This document shows positions 57,923 through 64,000 of a stretch of 64,000 nt of DNA, piece after piece. The stretch is from Atrina japonica (Eukaryota; Mollusca; Bivalvia; Pterioida; Pinnidae), in assembly GCA_030159075.1 (NCBI GenBank), contig BROG01000077.1:889501-953500 (forward strand). Direction: 5' to 3'. The position numbers and the translations under genes were made by a program. The notes under the pieces are model-generated. The model did not search any database. It saw only the letters and a list, made by a program, of their open reading frames with translations, and was not told the DNA's origin. The number at the start of each line of letters is the position of its first letter. Within the stretch, counting starts at the first letter, position 1.

Positions 57923-58501
57923 TAATGGAAAAGTCGGCCAAAATGTGCTGTGTCGAGTCTTGCGATAGGACAATTTTACGGTAGTCTATGACTATACCAC
58001 CAACATATAATAAGTCAAAAAATATCCGCCATCACACTCCATTAGATATTATGATATGGCATTTAGATATGAATTTTATGTTGGAGTCATCTTATGGTTT
58101 TAGCATTCCAAAAGTAAAGATTTGAGCATTTAAAACCACCTTGAACACTTTCTGAAAGCAAAATTGAATTCTTTCTGTACGAAACTACTCCATTTTATTC
58201 CATGTATTTTACCGACCTGCAAATAAACTCGGTGATTTCACCACTGTGTGAATGTGCTAACATATATACATGTATATATCAAATAATTCATTTTGTTGTA
58301 CTATCGTAATTATATGTCATTGCGAATAATGAAATCCAGCATAACATTTGAAAAATAAAAATGTCCGTAAGATCCCTTTTGTGGTAAAATTTCGATACAA
58401 TCATAATTTTTGTGTACAATATAATCAAAGAAGTTGAATGCTGGAAAAAGTAATTCATGAGCTCAACTGATGAAGTCTTATTGACATAAACGATTGTCTT
58501 A

Positions 58502-58504
<3 letters not shown>

Positions 58505-58537
<33 letters not shown>
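58505..58537. repeat. Poly-T run of about 33
   Basis: Homopolymer T tract in intergenic sequence, possibly the A-tail of a minus-strand retroposed element, though no body is recognisable next to it. Confidence 0.85.
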
Positions 58538-58861
58538 CAATTTAAGTATTGTTAATGATGTTAATATGATTTTATTTAAACACTGAAACAATTCCAAAAG
58601 TCAAGTTGAATTGTTAGTACATTTTCTGAGAAGTTTTGATGTGTTGATAACAAGATATACGCGTACTACGGGGTAATTTTTAAATAGTGATATGTTGCAT
58701 GGATTATTACAAATATTTTATTGAAAGCATATACCATGTACATCATCCCCGGTAATTAATTAATGTATGTATGCATGTTTAATTATTTTGATATTAGAAG
58801 TTTTTAATATTTTATAAAAATAATTATAAATTTATAAATTGTGAGTTATAATATACTTGGT

Positions 58862-58988
58862 ATTAGGTTTAAACCTAAGACTTCAGAAGGTAGTGACCCT
58901 TACTTCGCTAAACGCTCGACAAATGGAGTGAAAATCACGTGTCGTTCAAATGAGACTTAAAATCGAGGTCCCATGTTGCAGCAGGCGT

Positions 58989-58993
<5 letters not shown>
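58862..58993 (+). mobile_element. Truncated SINE related to 4209-4464
   Basis: Contains GTCGTTCAAATGAGACTTAA, AATCGAGGTCCCATGTTGCA and GCAGGCGTGAC, the same body phrases as the 4209-4464 element in opposite orientation. It stops at a (CA)n tract (58990-59026) and lacks the GTTAAAC end. Confidence 0.5.

Positions 58994-59026
<33 letters not shown>
58990..59026. repeat. (CA)n microsatellite
   Basis: CA-dinucleotide tract that interrupts the SINE body just after GCGTGA. Confidence 0.95.
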
Positions 59027-59029
<3 letters not shown>

Positions 59030-59274
59030 AGTGAACAATTCTTGAGAGATGTAAAATAGTAATAGCATATTTCTTTTTATTTTGATGCTAAATTACATAA
59101 TTTTAATTATGCACTATTGTTGGCTTATTTTTTCTGTTATCGGATGTACGTTGTATATTCAATAACAAACCGCATGATGCCGTTTTTAAACTAAAGGTTG
59201 AGGAGAGTACCAGGTTACAATGTACCCGGTAAGAGACCACCGATTTTCTGCAAGTAAACTGACGAACTCAGTTT

Positions 59275-59367
59275 AGTTTCCAGCGAAACTCGAACTTGCG
59301 CTGACTAGAGATGAGAGACTTCATGTTTCAAAGTGCTATACTCTAAACACTCGGCCACGGAATTCCA
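59275..59367 (-). repeat. tRNA-like (Leu/Ser-type) relic, minus orientation
   Basis: On the minus strand: CCGTGGCCGAGTGTTTAGAG (box A with the extended D-loop of type II tRNAs) and AAGTTCGAGTTTCGCTGG (box B GTTCGAGTT). Spacing leaves room for a long variable arm. Base pairing of the acceptor stem is poor, so it is more likely a SINE head or tRNA pseudogene than a working tRNA. Confidence 0.5.
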
Positions 59368-60164
59368 TAGATAATACATTGACAATAGCGTATGAATTGA
59401 ACTTGAATTGAACTTTGACACTGCAAAGAGTAATGTGCAAATGTCACATATATGTTGCACCCATCAATACTGAAAACGTAATATCCGCTCGTGTGCTTCA
59501 GTATTTTAGTGTTGATAAATATCTGAGAAAATGTAATATTGGGAAGTTGTAAATGACTGTGGCACTTTCAAGTCACTTCAAATCTAAGATTTCTGTTTGA
59601 AATCTTGCCGTCAGCAATATATTCATGTTACATTGTACGATACTTAAATCATAATTCTAACAATTCACTGTGATCATTGAAAAACTACGAATTCAAGTTA
59701 ACCCGTTCACCCCTTAGCATTTGAGTGGTTTTGCTGTTTCCTATTGATTAAAGGCAGTCTATTATGGTCTATAGGGTTGAAAGGGTTGAATGGTATTTCT
59801 TTTTCTACAACCTGCCCTTCTGTTAACATTTCCTGTGATATCTAAAGTGTCCTGAATACACGTATCCCCGAAAGCTTTTAAAGTCACATATATATGATAT
59901 AGATTTTGTTAATCTCTTTGTCATGAGAAAAAGTCCATGCTATTTTGTGTAGCAGCCTTGATGGACTTACCAATTAAGATAAACTCTCAATTCAAGTAAG
60001 TTGTAAAAACATTTTCATTAAACATCACATGCAATGTGAAATAATGCCAACATGGAACCTTAATTTCGTTTAAGTTTATAAACTGAATTCTCTCCTTTAT
60101 AACAGAGGATTTTGTAAATCACACTTTATCACAGCTTTCATTGCAAAATAGATAAAAATGAAAA

Positions 60165-62604
<2,440 letters not shown>

Positions 62605-62629
62605 CTGTGAATGACAGAAAGTGTTAACG

Positions 62630-63237
62630 TATTTATAGACTTTGATAAAAGTATCACAGTATTAATAGAAATATATAAAAGTATTTAGATACTTCTAGAC
62701 ATATATAAAAGTATTTAGGTATTTATAGACATATTAAAGTATGTAGGTATTTATAAACGTATATAAAAGTATTTAGGTATTCATAAAAATATATTAAAGT
62801 ATTTAGGTACTTATCTTCATATAAAAAATATTTAGGTAATTTTAGACGTATATAAAAGTATTAAGGCATTTAAAGACGTTTATAAAATATTTAGGTATTT
62901 ATAGATGTACATGAAAGTATTTAGGTGTTTATAGACGTATATAAAAGTATTTAGGTATTTATAGACACATATAAAAGTATCAAGGTATTTATAGACGTAT
63001 ATAAAGTATTAAGGTCTTTGTAGACGTATATAAAAGTATTAATTATTTAGAGGCGTATATAAAATATTATGGTTTTTATAGATGTGTATAAAAGTATTAA
63101 GGTATTTAAAGACGTTTATAAAAGTATATAGGTATTCATAGACGTCTATAAAAGTATTTAGGTATTTATAGACGTATATACAAGTATTCAGGTATTTATA
63201 GACGTATATAAAAGTATTAAGGAATTATTAAGTATTT
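62630..63237. repeat. 30-bp minisatellite, about 20 units
   Basis: The unit is GTATTTAGGTATTTATAGAC followed by GTATATAAAA, with point changes and small deletions. Each unit holds TATATAAAA. It starts about 25 bases upstream (in gene sense) of the first visible RASL12-like exon, so it fills that intron. Confidence 0.92.
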
Positions 63238-63368
63238 ATTAAATGCATTTCAAAGTTTTAAAATGCACTATATCACTCCTATTTCATATCATTTAAAGCA
63301 AATATTGAGCGACGATAGTGAAAAGCAAGCAACTTTCCCACCATTCTGTAAGGTGAGGCTGTTGCTGC

Positions 63369-63369
<1 letters not shown>

Positions 63370-63423
<54 letters not shown>

Positions 63424-63433
63424 GTTATTATTG
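63370..63433. repeat. (TTA)n microsatellite
   Basis: About 20 ATT/TTA units. It makes long Asn or Ile runs in minus-strand frames that are not genes. Confidence 0.97.
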
Positions 63434-63441
63434 GTGTAGTT

Positions 63442-63498
63442 GATGATGATGATGATGATGACGATGATGATGATAATGATGATGATGATGATGAAGAA
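63442..63498. repeat. (GAT)n microsatellite
   Basis: About 17 GAT/GAC/AAT triplets just after the (TTA)n tract. Together they produce the false Ser-rich and Asn-rich minus-strand frames at 63279-63636. Confidence 0.95.
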
Positions 63499-63499
63499 G

Positions 63500-64000
63500 A
63501 AAATACAAATGCACCCAGCAGCATAACCATTAACACACTTACATTCACATACACTCATAACAAATCCAAGTAGTTTGAATGGCATAAAGCATAGTTGTTT
63601 AAATAAGTTTGTTTCTGTTATAGAATAGTGCTGCATTATTTGCAGGCTGTATCAGCAGTTTCATGAATATTTATGACCTAGTTTCAGTATGCAATATTCA
63701 TTTGTAGAATCAACACATAAAACACACACAATTGTAAGTTTATGATGTGATAATTCACAGAATGCACGTATATCTTGACATGTCGTTTTTATCATCTATT
63801 TCACAGTTACTTTTTGTATCCATACAACATCATAACACGCTGTAAATTTATCAGGTATATTCTTATTTATCACACAGTAATTACGTTACTGAAGCACATA
63901 TACCATTGCAGCGATGCAAAATGACGTTCTGAGTGTTAACTGTGCGCACAGTTGCACAAAATGGGTAATTAACGAATTGCGTCTTATCACTAAACCGTTC
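63500..64000. other. No gene seen at the right edge
   Basis: AT-rich sequence without a recognisable exon on either strand. The P-loop exon of the RASL12-like gene was looked for on the minus strand and not found here. Confidence 0.5.

Noticed and set aside
59275..59367. Functional tRNA-Leu or tRNA-Ser gene
   Set aside because: The boxes are recognisable, but acceptor-stem pairing is poor and the anticodon arm is not convincing.
63279..63636. Ser-rich and Asn-rich minus-strand frames of 91 and 115 codons
   Set aside because: They are produced by the (TTA)n and (GAT)n tracts; no splice or domain evidence.

Overview
This is animal nuclear DNA, AT-rich, with short exons, GT-AG introns and many repeats. 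The repeats point to a mollusc, most likely a bivalve: a tRNA-headed SINE whose tail ends in GTTTAAC, copies of a Val/Thr-Pro-rich 'ACTGGACGCCATCACATGACTG' type repeat, hAT-like elements and long intronic minisatellites. The species call is inference; no organelle or bacterial signal is seen.

Layout. (1) Positions 1-1479, plus strand: the last three exons of CCT3, the gamma subunit of the cytosolic TRiC/CCT chaperonin. (2) 3594-7703, plus strand: a five-exon gene for an unrecognised 156-residue protein with two membrane segments. Its promoter and first exon occur twice, and its exon 2 and part of exon 3 are repeated around a G-rich block that looks like an assembly fault. (3) 7704-17707: intergenic, with a 1.1-kb inverted-repeat element built around a 60-bp minisatellite and a nest of hAT elements. 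(4) 17716-52553, plus strand: a complete ZFR gene (zinc finger RNA-binding protein), 23 coding exons that join in frame to 980 residues, with three C2H2 (JAZ/U1-type) fingers and a C-terminal DZF domain. Its introns hold two hAT insertions, a pogo/Tigger-like element, two long palindromes and four separate minisatellites, the largest about 5 kb. (5) 52554-60164: intergenic, with tRNA-derived SINEs, a 1.34-kb inverted-repeat element and microsatellites. (6) 60165-62604, minus strand: the last three exons of a RASL12-like small GTPase; the P-loop exon is not found and probably lies beyond the window.

The host genes do not form an operon or shared pathway: CCT3 folds tubulin and actin, ZFR binds RNA in the nucleus, RASL12-like is an atypical Ras protein. 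No new defence or mobile 'system' was found. The observations most worth a second look are the duplicated first exon, the probable misassembly at 5.6-6.8 kb, the paired hAT copies with a readable empty site, the 5-kb hairpin-bearing minisatellite that splits a zinc finger, and the minisatellite load of the ZFR introns. All exon borders were placed by reading splice sites and checking frame by hand, without alignment software.
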